Source: an uncultured Elusimicrobia bacterium (GTDB taxonomy: Bacteria > Elusimicrobiota > Elusimicrobia > UBA1565 > UBA9628). From it: 64,000 bases of DNA. Under the pieces are notes generated by a model. It was not told the origin of the DNA and did not search any database. It was given only the letters and a program-made list of their open reading frames with translations. The translations under genes were made by a program, and so were the position numbers. The DNA lies in the NCBI GenBank assembly GCA_903830945.1, contig CAIKVT010000069.1, forward strand, positions 62,001-126,000, read 5' to 3'. Shown in pieces: positions 44,048 to 53,379 of the stretch. Every line of letters starts with the position of its first letter. The first letter of the stretch is position 1.

Positions 44048-46576
44048 TTGAAGAACCGGCCCGCACCTACAGCCCACCACTCTTCGCATAAGCATCCCAA
44101 GATCGAAGTCACCGAAAACCAGCTCAAGGTCATCAAGGACAAGTACCTGCGCAGCGGCCAATCCATCGAGGTCTGGCTCGATGTAGTCGCGCACAACATC
44201 GCCTTAGCCGAGATCCTCACACACCCCGATGCCGAGGATTGGGGGGTCTTTTCCGGCGTACACTACAGCGCCCAACCCGTGGCCGCCCCGGCGCAAGTGA
44301 GGCCATCGCGAATGGTCCTGTTCCACGACGGCCTGGCCGAGTCCGGCCTGCGCGAGGCCAATTTCACCCGTCTCATCCAGAACCTGGAAACCGCCTACGC
44401 GACGGTGCCGGAGGCGCGCAAGCTCTCCGACCTATGGCGCGGCCGCTACTATGACATGCTCTCCAGCTGGGACTTCCTGCCCAACTCCCCGACCCTGATG
44501 AACGCAGGCCGCGATCTCCAACAGCTCTCCGCCTGCTACGTGCTGCCCGTGCCGGACTCCATGGAAGCCATCACCAAGTCTTTGGCCGCGCAGTCCCTGA
44601 TCCAGAAATCCGGCGGCGGCACGGGATTTGCCTTCAGCGCGCTGCGTCCCAAGGGCGACATCGTCAAGAAGACCCAGGGCGTGGCCTCGGGAGCGCTGTC
44701 TTTCATGCAGCTCTTCGACAAGCTCACCGACGTGGTCAAGCAGGGCGGCGCGCGCCGCGGCGCCAACATGGGCATCCTGCACTACACCCACCCGGAGATC
44801 AAGGACTTCATCACCATGAAATCGCAGTCCGCGACCATGGAGAACTTCAACGTCTCGGTCGCCATAGACGAGAAATTCATGAAGGCCGTGACCGCGGACG
44901 CCGAATACGACCTGGTCAACCCGCACACCAAAGCGGTGGCCGGGCAGGCACGGGCCAAGGAGGTATTCGACCTTATGGTGGAATGCGCCTGGAAATCCGG
45001 CGATCCGGGCTTCATAGTCATCGACCGCATCAACAAGTCCGGCTCCAACCCCACACCCGCCATCGGCCAGATCGAGGCCACCAACCCATGTGGGGAGCAA
45101 CCGCTCTTGGCCTGGGAGCCCTGCAACCTGGGCTCCGTGAACCTCGCCAATTTCGTAGCAGGCCCGGCCTTGGAGGGGACCTTTGATTTCAAGCGCCTGG
45201 CCGCGACCGTGGAAACCGCGATCCGCTTCCTCGACGATGTCATCGAGGTCAACAACTATCCCTTAGCCGAGATCGAGCGTATGGCCAAGGGCAACCGCCG
45301 CGTGGGCCTGGGCGTGATGGGGCTTGCCGAGGCCCTGGCCCATATGGGCATCCCCTTCGACTCGCCGGCCGCCCTGGAGTTCGCCAACAAGCTGATGCGC
45401 TACATCAACGACACCGCGCTGGCAGCCTCCGAGGCCCTGGGCCAGTCGCGCGGGGTTTTTCCGAACTGGAAGGATTCCATCTACGACCCCGAGAGCATCC
45501 ACTTCCGCGGCGAGAAGCGCACCCCGCGGCACTGCGCGCGCACCACCATCGCTCCGACCGGCACCATCGCCATCGCCGCGGGCCTGCAGGGCAGCGGCAT
45601 CGAGCCCTTCTTCGCCATCGCCTACACGCGCTACAACGCCAAGGCCCTGGAGACGATCAAGAAGGGCGAAGCGCCCTCCGATAAAGACGTGTTCTTCGAA
45701 GTCAACTCCCTCTTCAAGAAGGTCGCGGAACAGAACGACTTCTTCGGCCTCAAGGAAGCCGACCTCTGGAACCGGATCAGCGAGAACCACAAGGCGGTGC
45801 GCGGCATCGCGGAGATCCCGGCTCACATCCAGCGGCTCTTTCCGACCGCCCACGACGTCTCCTTGGAGTATCACATCCAGATCCAAGCCGCCTTCCAGAA
45901 ATACACGGATAACGGGGTCTCCAAGACCATCAACCTTCCCGCCGCGGCCACGGTGGCCGACGTGCGCAACGCCTACGCATTGGCCTACGAACTGGGCTGC
46001 AAGGGCATCACCATCTACCGCGACGGCTCCAAGGCCCAGCAGGTCTTGAACCTCGCCCCGGCTCCGTCGAAGACCAAGCGCCGCGACCCGGAGACCGCAT
46101 TCGGCGCCTCCTCCGAGTACTACCAGATCAAGACCGGCTACGGCCCCCTGCACATCCACATCAACTACGACGAGCGCGGGCCCTACCAGGTCTTCACCAA
46201 CATCCCGCCTCTGGGCACCGAGATCTCGGCCTTGACCTCCCTGGTTGGCATCCTGCTCTCTAAGTACTTCGCGGAAGGCGGCGATCCCTTGAAGGTGCTC
46301 AAGCACCTCAACTCGGTCAAGGGCGACAAGCCCATCGGCTTCGGCGAGAACCGTATCAACTCGATCGCCCACGCCATCTCGGTGGCCTTGCGCCAGCACC
46401 TCAAGAAGACCGGCTGGCTCAGCGACGGCGAGGACGCGGCCCAGAAGGCCAAGCTGGAGGGGCTCGCCTTGCCCAAGACGGAGTACTGCCCCAAGTGCTA
46501 CTCCTCCAACGTGTCCTACGAGTCCGGCTGCTCGGGGCCTACCTGCCACGACTGCGGGTTCTCGGAATGCTCCTGA
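44048..46576 (+). CDS. nrdJ: adenosylcobalamin-dependent ribonucleotide reductase (class II)
   Basis: 842 residues. Reduces ribonucleotides to deoxyribonucleotides using adenosyl-B12. Catalytic residues: Cys in LSACYVLPV, the active-site NPCGEQPLL (thiyl Cys with Asn and Glu) and the second Cys in EPCNLGSVNLANF. The region APTGTIAIAAG is near the usual PTGTIS. The C-terminus ends in a Cys-rich zinc-finger-like segment, CPKCYSSN...CSGPTCHDCGFSECS. The start is TTG 44048, with AAGGAG 7 bases upstream. No nrdA/B genes are in the window, so deoxynucleotide supply may depend on B12. No B12 riboswitch is seen in the short leader. Confidence 0.95.
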   Translation: MKNRPAPTAHHSSHKHPKIEVTENQLKVIKDKYLRSGQSIEVWLDVVAHNIALAEILTHPDAEDWGVFSGVHYSAQPVAAPAQVRPSRMVLFHDGLAESGLREANFTRLIQNLETAYATVPEARKLSDLWRGRYYDMLSSWDFLPNSPTLMNAGRDLQQLSACYVLPVPDSMEAITKSLAAQSLIQKSGGGTGFAFSALRPKGDIVKKTQGVASGALSFMQLFDKLTDVVKQGGARRGANMGILHYTHPEIKDFITMKSQSATMENFNVSVAIDEKFMKAVTADAEYDLVNPHTKAVAGQARAKEVFDLMVECAWKSGDPGFIVIDRINKSGSNPTPAIGQIEATNPCGEQPLLAWEPCNLGSVNLANFVAGPALEGTFDFKRLAATVETAIRFLDDVIEVNNYPLAEIERMAKGNRRVGLGVMGLAEALAHMGIPFDSPAALEFANKLMRYINDTALAASEALGQSRGVFPNWKDSIYDPESIHFRGEKRTPRHCARTTIAPTGTIAIAAGLQGSGIEPFFAIAYTRYNAKALETIKKGEAPSDKDVFFEVNSLFKKVAEQNDFFGLKEADLWNRISENHKAVRGIAEIPAHIQRLFPTAHDVSLEYHIQIQAAFQKYTDNGVSKTINLPAAATVADVRNAYALAYELGCKGITIYRDGSKAQQVLNLAPAPSKTKRRDPETAFGASSEYYQIKTGYGPLHIHINYDERGPYQVFTNIPPLGTEISALTSLVGILLSKYFAEGGDPLKVLKHLNSVKGDKPIGFGENRINSIAHAISVALRQHLKKTGWLSDGEDAAQKAKLEGLALPKTEYCPKCYSSNVSYESGCSGPTCHDCGFSECS

Positions 46577-46616
46577 CGCCGGCTTGACTAGACGCCCCGA
46601 CAGCCCTTGACCGGCC

Positions 46617-47030
46617 CTACTTCGTTCCCAGGACGTCCCTGTGATGACGCGTGGCCGTCTCGGTCTGGATGATGACGTCGAAGCGCACCTTATGGGTCGG
46701 GACATTCCTAGATTCCAGGAACTTGCGCGCCAGCTTCAAAGCGACAGCCCGAGCGGCGCCGTCGAGCACGCATTTTGACGGCCCCAGGGACCCCGATGGG
46801 TCGAATCGGATATCGATGAATACGAGCACGTCGTTCTCACGGCAGATGAAATCTACCGCTCCTTCGGCGCATTTCCATTCACGTTCCAGGATCTTCCAGC
46901 CCAGCCCCTCGATGAATTTGGCAGCCTGATTCAGTTGGCTGGCGGGCTTCTCCTTGCGAAACGGCTCGCCGCAGAATTCGCACCAGTTCCGATCTTCCTG
47001 AGCATCGAAGCCGCACTTCGGACACTTCAT
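46617..47030 (-). CDS. zinc ribbon fused to a YraN-like nuclease-fold domain
   Basis: 137 residues. The N-terminal 25 residues form a zinc ribbon: CPKCGFDAQEDRNWCEFCGE. Residues 35-135 resemble the YraN/UPF0102 fold: GWKILEREWKCAEGAVDFICRENDVLVFIDIRF, then ARAVALKLARKFLESRNV and KVRFDVIIQ. The family's catalytic set is E...D...ExK; here EGAVDF keeps the first residues but VFVEVK has become VFIDIR, so Glu is Asp and Lys is Arg. It may bind DNA without cutting it. A run of ten Gs lies 8 bases before its ATG on the coding strand. It is a single gene after nrdJ. Confidence 0.75.
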   Translation of the reverse strand: MKCPKCGFDAQEDRNWCEFCGEPFRKEKPASQLNQAAKFIEGLGWKILEREWKCAEGAVDFICRENDVLVFIDIRFDPSGSLGPSKCVLDGAARAVALKLARKFLESRNVPTHKVRFDVIIQTETATRHHRDVLGTK

Positions 47031-47038
47031 GGATATCG

Positions 47039-47048
47039 CCCCCCCCCC
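47039..47048. repeat. homopolymer (C)10/(G)10 tract before the YraN-like gene
   Basis: On the minus strand GGGGGGGGGG lies 8 bases upstream of ATG 47030, with a TAGTAT -10-like box directly before it. Such tracts slip in replication and could vary promoter or start spacing. Confidence 0.5.
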
Positions 47049-47126
47049 ACATACTATCCAACGGCGTTTGATATTATAACCTTTGCTAGGCCCACTCGGG
47101 GGCCTGAAGCGCCGGCGAACGACACC

Positions 47127-47155
47127 TTGAATCTAGGCATAAAACACCATATACT
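47127..47155 (+). promoter_or_regulatory. promoter of the pilin-like cluster
   Basis: TTGAAT (47127-47132), 17 bases, TATACT (47150-47155). The leader is about 24 bases and contains GGAGC just before the ATG. Confidence 0.55.
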
Positions 47156-47185
47156 TCTACTATTAACCTGACCAGAGCATGGAGC

Positions 47186-49771
47186 ATGAAAAAATCTCCG
47201 GGTGTCACACTCGTTGAGCTCATTGTCGCGGTCGCCATCCTGACCGCCGGCATCGTGAGCGTGGTAGCCACCTTCGGCGGCATCCAGCGGGCCATCCAGT
47301 CCTCCAAAGCCAAGACTTTGGCCGCGAACCTTTTGCAGGAGAAGATGCAGATCCTTAAACAGCAAAGCTACTACGCCGTCATCGTGACCTCGATGCCTGC
47401 ATTCAACAGCAACTACCATCCATCCGTCCCCTATGACAGCGGCTATTTCCCCCCGGAGAGCATCCTGGAAGGCGGCATAAATTTCACCCGGCTGACCTAC
47501 ATCCAAGGTGCGACCGAGAACTCCAACAAGATCGTGACGCTCGCGCCGGATGCGCCGGATGCGGGGATGCGGCTCATCACGGTGAGCGTCATCTGGACGC
47601 AGGGTGGAGACAATAAACTGCTGCAAATCTCCAGCATCATGGCCAATCCCAACACGGTCATGCCCGACGCGGTCATCTCGGGGCAGGTCACCAATGCCGT
47701 CGGCGGGGCCGGCATCGCCGGGGCCATGGTCGTGGCCGCCCAAGACATGGGCTACCAGGACACCACCGACTCCAGCGGCAACTACGGGATTATTCTCTCT
47801 CCCGGAAACTACAATATGGTGGCCTCGTCCCGAGGCTTCTTCACCTCCATCATCCCCGTCAACGTAGCGGCCAATCAGAACGTGACTCAGCCTTTCTCGC
47901 TGCGGCCCATGAGTTCCGGCTCCGTAATGGGAGTAGCCTGGATGAACACCGGGCCGATCATCAGCCAGGTCGTAATCGGCACCACGCAAGTCCAGCTTAA
48001 CGGCTTCGTGGCCGAATACGTGGAGCTCTTCAATCCCACCACCTATCCCATCACCATCGGCGGCAATCCGCCGCCCATCAAACTCAACGCGCAGAGCAAC
48101 TGCCCTGAGTCGAACAACGTGATCTGCGCCGATCCCACCTACGGAATCCTGCTGAATTACATCAACACCACGATCTCATCGGGCGGCTACTACGTCATCG
48201 CCAACACGCCGACCTTCTCGGCGGGCGGGGTGCAGGTCGCGGCCGATGCCGTCTATCTCGACGCGGCGGGCGCCGGCGACCCCCATTCCTGCAGCCCAGG
48301 TCCGACCGTCTTCACCCCCACTACCTACAACTGGAACCCGACCGGGACCCCCCCGGTCAAGATGCTGCTCAACCCCGCGCACGACGGCGCTTTCTGGCTG
48401 AACGACCAATCCGGCAACATCATCGACGGTGTGGGCTGGACGCACAGCCTCAACGTCCCATCGAATTGCGAGGGGACCTGCATCACCATGCCCAGCGGCA
48501 ACGGCTTGCAGATCCCGGAGCAACTGATGCGTTTTGCCAGCACTGCGGGCGTAAGCGCCATCTGGGGCCCGTCCTATGATTCCTCCAACAATACCGTGGA
48601 TTTCGCCACGGCCACGGCGCCAGGAGCACCATGGGGCCAACCGCCCCACAGCACCCTCAGCCCAGTGGCGGCCATCGTAGCGGGCAAGGTCCCCGTAGGC
48701 GCGGTCATCTCGGCTACGGACACACTCTCCTCTCCCATGTCCGCAACGATTATGGGAAGCCCCCCCTACGCCTCCTTCACCCTGACGCCCATCGCCACCG
48801 GGACCTGGACCGTCTACATCGCCAGCCGGGGCTACGAGTGTCTGCTGACCACGGTTCCCATCGCCGCCTCGGGCTCCACCTACCGATTCTTGAGCACCAC
48901 CACCTTCCTCAACCAGATCTCCACCGCGGGCTTTATCGTGGGCAGAGTGACCGACGCCTCCGGCATCCCGCTTTCAGGCTTTCCCGTCAACCCCGGATGG
49001 GCCGGCTCCCCGGCCACCACCGACGGCTCCGGCCGTTACATCTTGCGCGTCAGCACGGGCTTGATAGACGTGGTCGCCAACCAGATCGGAGACGCGGGCT
49101 ACAGCTCCAGCTACATCGCCGTGACCTCGGCCGCGGTCCCGGTGAGCATCGGAGTGGTCACCAACAATGTCGACTTCATGCTCTCCCAAGGCGGCGGGGT
49201 CACCGGCTTCGTCACACGCGACGGCAGCAATGCGCTGCCCGGCGTGGCCATAGCCCTCTTCGACAATAACGGCCAGTCTCACGACCAGGCGATCTCCGAC
49301 AACAACGGCCGCTTCACCATGAGCGCCGCGACCGGCAACTACACGCTCATGGGGGAAGTCGACTCCCTGGAAAGCGTCTCCCCGGCCTTCACCGTCGTCA
49401 CCATCCTGGCCGGGCATACGGTTTTCAGCGCGACCTTCACGGTCAGCGGAGCCCTGGGCTACATCTCCGGGCACGTCTACGCGAACTCACAACCCATCCA
49501 CAGCGGGGTCCTCATCCTCGCCTCCACCATGACCCTCTCCACCCCGCCGCCTGCTTTGAGCACCGCCGCCCTCATCAATGCCGCCATCTACGCGACCTCC
49601 AGCCTGGAGGACGGCAGCTACACGGTCGGGGTGCGTCAGAGCACCTATACGATCAACGCCTACTATTTCGTCATCAACTCCACCGGCGGCGTCACAATCA
49701 CTCCAAAGACCGCGACCAATAAACTAGTCTACCCGGGGCTGACGGTATCGGGGGTGGATTTTTCATGGTAA
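47186..49771 (+). CDS. giant pseudopilin with lamin-tail-like and carboxypeptidase-regulatory-like domains
   Basis: 861 residues. The N-terminus is a type IV prepilin signal: MKKSPGVTLVELIV, cleavage after Gly6 with Glu at +5. After a pilin-like stalk (to about 155) come a carboxypeptidase-regulatory-like beta domain (about 160-240: ISGQVTNAVGG, DSSGNYGIILSPGNY), a lamin-tail-like domain (about 260-420: YVELFNPTTYPITI, SSGGYYVIAN, LNDQSGNIIDGVGW), and three further beta modules (about 500-560, 580-665, 670-750, 755-861) with repeated VxGRVTD/GxVTRDG openings and DGSGRY or DNNGRF turns. It would sit at or near a pilus tip and act as a long adhesin. Normal minor pilins are about 120-250 residues. 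It leads an operon with PilW- and PilX-like genes; assembly ATPases are not present. Confidence 0.85.
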   Translation: MKKSPGVTLVELIVAVAILTAGIVSVVATFGGIQRAIQSSKAKTLAANLLQEKMQILKQQSYYAVIVTSMPAFNSNYHPSVPYDSGYFPPESILEGGINFTRLTYIQGATENSNKIVTLAPDAPDAGMRLITVSVIWTQGGDNKLLQISSIMANPNTVMPDAVISGQVTNAVGGAGIAGAMVVAAQDMGYQDTTDSSGNYGIILSPGNYNMVASSRGFFTSIIPVNVAANQNVTQPFSLRPMSSGSVMGVAWMNTGPIISQVVIGTTQVQLNGFVAEYVELFNPTTYPITIGGNPPPIKLNAQSNCPESNNVICADPTYGILLNYINTTISSGGYYVIANTPTFSAGGVQVAADAVYLDAAGAGDPHSCSPGPTVFTPTTYNWNPTGTPPVKMLLNPAHDGAFWLNDQSGNIIDGVGWTHSLNVPSNCEGTCITMPSGNGLQIPEQLMRFASTAGVSAIWGPSYDSSNNTVDFATATAPGAPWGQPPHSTLSPVAAIVAGKVPVGAVISATDTLSSPMSATIMGSPPYASFTLTPIATGTWTVYIASRGYECLLTTVPIAASGSTYRFLSTTTFLNQISTAGFIVGRVTDASGIPLSGFPVNPGWAGSPATTDGSGRYILRVSTGLIDVVANQIGDAGYSSSYIAVTSAAVPVSIGVVTNNVDFMLSQGGGVTGFVTRDGSNALPGVAIALFDNNGQSHDQAISDNNGRFTMSAATGNYTLMGEVDSLESVSPAFTVVTILAGHTVFSATFTVSGALGYISGHVYANSQPIHSGVLILASTMTLSTPPPALSTAALINAAIYATSSLEDGSYTVGVRQSTYTINAYYFVINSTGGVTITPKTATNKLVYPGLTVSGVDFSW

Positions 49772-50268
49772 CCAGCGGCGCGCGGGCGCGGCCGGGATTC
49801 ACCCTCCTCGAAGCCATGATCGTGGTGGCCGTCATGGGCATCATCGCCTCGGTGGGACCCGCCTTGCTCGTCCAGGCCAACCGGTTCTTCATGCTCAGCC
49901 GCGTCCGCGCCGACCTGCAGGGCCAGGCGCGCGGCATCATGTACGTCATCACCCGGGAGCTGCGCCAGGCGCAAAGCACGACCATCACCATAGACCAGGC
50001 TTCCAATCAGCCCTACTATTCGCGCATCAACTTCACGAAGCAGAACGGCACGAACATGATCTTCTATCAAAACGGCAACCGTCTCATGCAGCAGGTGGGG
50101 AACAACGTCCACACGCTCACCACCAGCTTGACCTATATGGCGTTCTCGTTTCCCCGCTCCGATAACATGAGCATCGTCTCCGTCTCGATGACCTTGCAGC
50201 AGACGATCTACCAAGGTCAGACCAAAGCCCTGCATATGGCCTCCCAGCAGGTGCGGGTCATGGACTGA
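49765..50268 (+). CDS. PilW-like minor pilin
   Basis: 167 residues. Prepilin motif: RPGFTLLEAMIVVAVMGIIASVGPALL (in part), Gly11/Phe12 cleavage and Glu at +5. The rest is a beta-rich domain with LRQAQSTTITIDQ and SVSMTLQQTIY. Gly-Phe cleavage plus length fits a pilin or pseudopilin of the PilW type. It overlaps the previous stop by 7 bases (coupled translation) and is followed at 2 bases by the PilX-like gene. Which machinery (type IV pilus or type II secretion) it serves is not shown. Confidence 0.85.
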   Translation: MVTSGARARPGFTLLEAMIVVAVMGIIASVGPALLVQANRFFMLSRVRADLQGQARGIMYVITRELRQAQSTTITIDQASNQPYYSRINFTKQNGTNMIFYQNGNRLMQQVGNNVHTLTTSLTYMAFSFPRSDNMSIVSVSMTLQQTIYQGQTKALHMASQQVRVMD

Positions 50269-50269
50269 T

Positions 50270-51682
50270 ATGAATAAGAATAAACTCCGTGCCGGCTCCG
50301 CGCGCGGACAGATCCTGGCCGGCGTGGTCATCCTGCTGGCCTTGCTGCTCATCATCGTTCCCGCCGTGGTCAGATGGGTGCAGATAGACTCAAAGCTGTC
50401 CGTCAAGAATCGGCAGAGCACCACGGCCTTCAACCTGGCTGAAGCCGCACTGGACCGCGGCATATGGAAGCTGGCAAGCACCACCAGCACCTGGTCCAAC
50501 GCCTCGAATGGGATCGTCATCCCCGGCTACAACTTCGACATGACCTACACGGATGTGCCGGGCGGAAGCTACCGCGTCCAGTTCTCCGCCGCCAGCAGCG
50601 GAATGGTGCAGATCTGGGGCGAGGGCCGCGACTCCTTGAACAAGGAGACCCGCTCCATCAAGGCGGTGTTCAAGAACACCAGCGCCCCGGGCGCTCTCAT
50701 GACCGGAGGCACCCTGACCCAGGCGGGTACGGCCATCGTTCATTGGGGGCCCATGCTGGCCCAAAATAATATCAACATCATCGGCGCCGGCCTCAACTAC
50801 CATTATCCAAGGAAGCTGTCCAAGCAAGTGGTCCTGCCCTACGACACCAACGGCCTGACTCCGCCCAACACGGACAACCTGGAGTGGTGGTCCGGCTTCG
50901 CGGTCCCCGACCTGCCGAACCTGGATTTCGCGACCCTGCGCTCCTCGGCCGTGGCCACCAACACCATCAACTGCAACGGCCAATGGAACGCCACCAACAA
51001 CCAGATCCACTGCGACAGCAACCTGTCGAGCTGCGTCAATTGCGTGGCGAATTTCATGGGCAACACCGTCAGCGTCACCAATTCCCATCACAACCTCGTC
51101 TATACATATACTAACGACGCTTCTGTTTCCGACAATCGCTCCAACAGCAATTACGTCTGGTACTGGGACAACAACGTCAATGTTTTTAACCCGCAGATCA
51201 AGGGGACCATCATCGTCCGGGGCAATCTCAGCACCCCCGCCAACGGCGATGACTGGTATGGAAAGAACGGATACATCAACAACAACGTGAACGTGGCAGT
51301 CCCGGTCAACGCCTGGCTCGAGTACCAGAAGACCAAGGTCAACGCCAACGCCAACGCCGTCAACCAGTTCCCGGCGGACAACGGCGCCAATCACAGTCTC
51401 ACCGCCAATTACGTGATCGGCTCCTGCGGCACGACCTGCGAAGCCAGCGCCAGCGGCAACGACCTGGGCTCCTACGGCTTCCTCTACGCTGGCGGCAGCA
51501 TCAACTTCGGGGCGGACGCCGCCTGGGACATATACGGGGCGGTCTGGGCGGTAAACAACTGGAACGCCTCCGGCAACAACCTGGTCTTCTACGACAACAA
51601 CCTGCTCTTGCCCATGCTCAACGTAGTGCTGGTGCGCCAGTCCTGGAATGAAGTGCCGTCGAGCACTCAGGCGTGGAATTAA
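50270..51682 (+). CDS. PilX-like pilus-tip protein with large Asn-rich domain
   Basis: 470 residues. N-terminal helix SARGQILAGVVILLALLLIIVPAVV (in part) lacks the prepilin Glu+5 but looks like PilX/PilY-type N-terminal helices; ALDRGIWKLA follows. The rest is large, Asn- and Ser-rich and has many Trp and Tyr (WNATNNQIH, WYWDNNVN, NNNVNVAV), with a Cys pair-rich patch (CDSNLSSCVNC). It could be an adhesive surface protein. It starts 2 bases after the previous gene and ends 10 bases inside the next. No known enzyme motif is seen. Confidence 0.72.
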   Translation: MNKNKLRAGSARGQILAGVVILLALLLIIVPAVVRWVQIDSKLSVKNRQSTTAFNLAEAALDRGIWKLASTTSTWSNASNGIVIPGYNFDMTYTDVPGGSYRVQFSAASSGMVQIWGEGRDSLNKETRSIKAVFKNTSAPGALMTGGTLTQAGTAIVHWGPMLAQNNINIIGAGLNYHYPRKLSKQVVLPYDTNGLTPPNTDNLEWWSGFAVPDLPNLDFATLRSSAVATNTINCNGQWNATNNQIHCDSNLSSCVNCVANFMGNTVSVTNSHHNLVYTYTNDASVSDNRSNSNYVWYWDNNVNVFNPQIKGTIIVRGNLSTPANGDDWYGKNGYINNNVNVAVPVNAWLEYQKTKVNANANAVNQFPADNGANHSLTANYVIGSCGTTCEASASGNDLGSYGFLYAGGSINFGADAAWDIYGAVWAVNNWNASGNNLVFYDNNLLLPMLNVVLVRQSWNEVPSSTQAWN

Positions 51683-53379
51683 AGCGCTGGCTTTTGCCCG
51701 CGTCTTTGCTTCTGTGCCTGCCGGCCTGCCTCAGGCCCATGACCGACCCGGACCTGCCCTGGCACCTGGCATCGGCCCGCTGGATACTGGAACACCACGC
51801 CGTGCCGCGCGCCGACTTTTTCTCTTGGACGCGCGCCGGCCGGCCCTGGGTGGACTTCGAATGGCTCGCCCAGCTAGTGCTCGCCGGCCTGGACCGCCTC
51901 GGCGGCGAGCCGGCGCTGTGGCTGTTCAAGTCCCTGGCTTTCTTCGCCCTGCTCCTCTATCTGGCTCTCCTGCTCAAGCGTTGGGCCGTGCCCGACACCT
52001 GGCTCGCCGCGGCCCTGCCGCCAGCGGCCCTGACCTTGGCTCCCTACCTCAACTACCGGCCAGAGCTCTTCTCTCTTTTTCTGTGCCTGACGCAACTCGC
52101 CATCCTGGAAGAATTGCGCGAACGCCCATGGCGCTGGCCCGCGGCCCACGTCCTAGTCCTGCAGGCGATAATCTACAGCCTGTGGGCCAACCTGCACGGA
52201 GCTTTCCCTTTGGGACTCGTGCTCTGTCTGCTCTACGCGGCCGAGGGCGGCCGCTCGGGCGGCCTGGCCCTGGCCCAGGCCGCGGCCGCCGTCCTGGGAA
52301 CCCTGGCGAACCCTTACGGGATCAAGCTCTACACCGTTTTCCTCCAGCATGCCCGGGACTGGATGCTGCTGCGCCACTACATCGTAGAATGGGCCGACCT
52401 CGAGCTCTTCGACCCGCCCAACCTGCCCCACCTGGGGATCATCCTGTTCTCATTGGCGGCCGCCTGGGCAGCAGTGTGGAAAAAGGTACGGCTGCCGCGC
52501 GCCCATCTGGGAGTCTTCGTATTAATAGGCCTTTTCTGCTCAGGCGCTTTTCGCCATAGTGTATACATTCCTCTACTTCTGCTGCCGCTAGCCCTCAAGA
52601 CCTGCCTGCGCCTAAAGTCCGGCCTCTGGTGGCGGCACGCGCGGTTCGGCCTCGCGGCCGGAATACTCCTTTTCACTTTGCATGCGGACGCCAAACTGGT
52701 CAAACTTCTTCCCCTGCTCTGGACCCCGCGCGGTCAGAACGACAGCGCTCCAACCGGGGCCATGCGCTTCCTCAAAAGCGAGCGAAAAACCTTGGCCCCA
52801 CTCAAATTCTTCAACTCCTGGAACTGCGGAGGATATCTCGATTACCACCTCTATCCGGACTATAAGGTATTCCTGGACGGCCGCTATCTATTCACGGACA
52901 TGCTGCCGGAGCTTGAAAACGCCGACAACGATCCTGCGGCTTGGCAGCGTTATGCGGATCGCTTCGGCCTAGAGGTGGTCCTCTTCTCTCTGGACCGGCC
53001 GCGCTATCGGCTGGATTCCAGGAAAGCCGGGCCATGGCGGCCTTTCGACGTCCTGGCCATGTCGGCCAAGGATTGGGCCTTGGTCTACTGGGACGATATG
53101 TCCATGGTCTTCGTGCGGCGCCGAGCCGTGCCCACGACCTGGATCGCATCCCATGAGTTCCGCTATCTGCGACCCGGGGACCTCCAAATCGTAGGGCTCA
53201 AGACCATGTCCGGTATGATTCCCTTCGCGGGGATAGCCAAGGAAGTGGCGCGCTACAGCAAGGAGATCGGCGCGCCGATCGAGACCATCCGGATCATCGC
53301 CTGGTTCGCGGCGCTGCAGAAGGAAACCGGACGCGCGGCGCCTGCCGTGACTTCCGGGCCCGGACCGCGACCAGATTGA
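51673..53379 (+). CDS. large membrane protein, GT-C glycosyltransferase-like
   Basis: 568 residues with about 10 hydrophobic helices, then a soluble tail of about 200 residues (from GGYLDYHLYPDYKVFLDGRY). The early RPMTDPDLPWHLASARWILEH loop, with acidic Asp pair, resembles the first extracytoplasmic loop of GT-C enzymes (ArnT/STT3 type). A GTG start at 51673 overlaps the previous stop by 10 bases. It is last in the pilin cluster, so it may glycosylate a pilin, but this is only inferred from position. Its 3' end overlaps the TPR gene's 3' end by 86 bases on the other strand. Confidence 0.68.
   Translation: MELKRWLLPASLLLCLPACLRPMTDPDLPWHLASARWILEHHAVPRADFFSWTRAGRPWVDFEWLAQLVLAGLDRLGGEPALWLFKSLAFFALLLYLALLLKRWAVPDTWLAAALPPAALTLAPYLNYRPELFSLFLCLTQLAILEELRERPWRWPAAHVLVLQAIIYSLWANLHGAFPLGLVLCLLYAAEGGRSGGLALAQAAAAVLGTLANPYGIKLYTVFLQHARDWMLLRHYIVEWADLELFDPPNLPHLGIILFSLAAAWAAVWKKVRLPRAHLGVFVLIGLFCSGAFRHSVYIPLLLLPLALKTCLRLKSGLWWRHARFGLAAGILLFTLHADAKLVKLLPLLWTPRGQNDSAPTGAMRFLKSERKTLAPLKFFNSWNCGGYLDYHLYPDYKVFLDGRYLFTDMLPELENADNDPAAWQRYADRFGLEVVLFSLDRPRYRLDSRKAGPWRPFDVLAMSAKDWALVYWDDMSMVFVRRRAVPTTWIASHEFRYLRPGDLQIVGLKTMSGMIPFAGIAKEVARYSKEIGAPIETIRIIAWFAALQKETGRAAPAVTSGPGPRPD

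Noticed and set aside
45263-46705. A 480-codon minus-strand frame opposite nrdJ
   Set aside because: Its composition is driven by the third-base GC bias of nrdJ. No domain is visible, and nrdJ is unambiguous.
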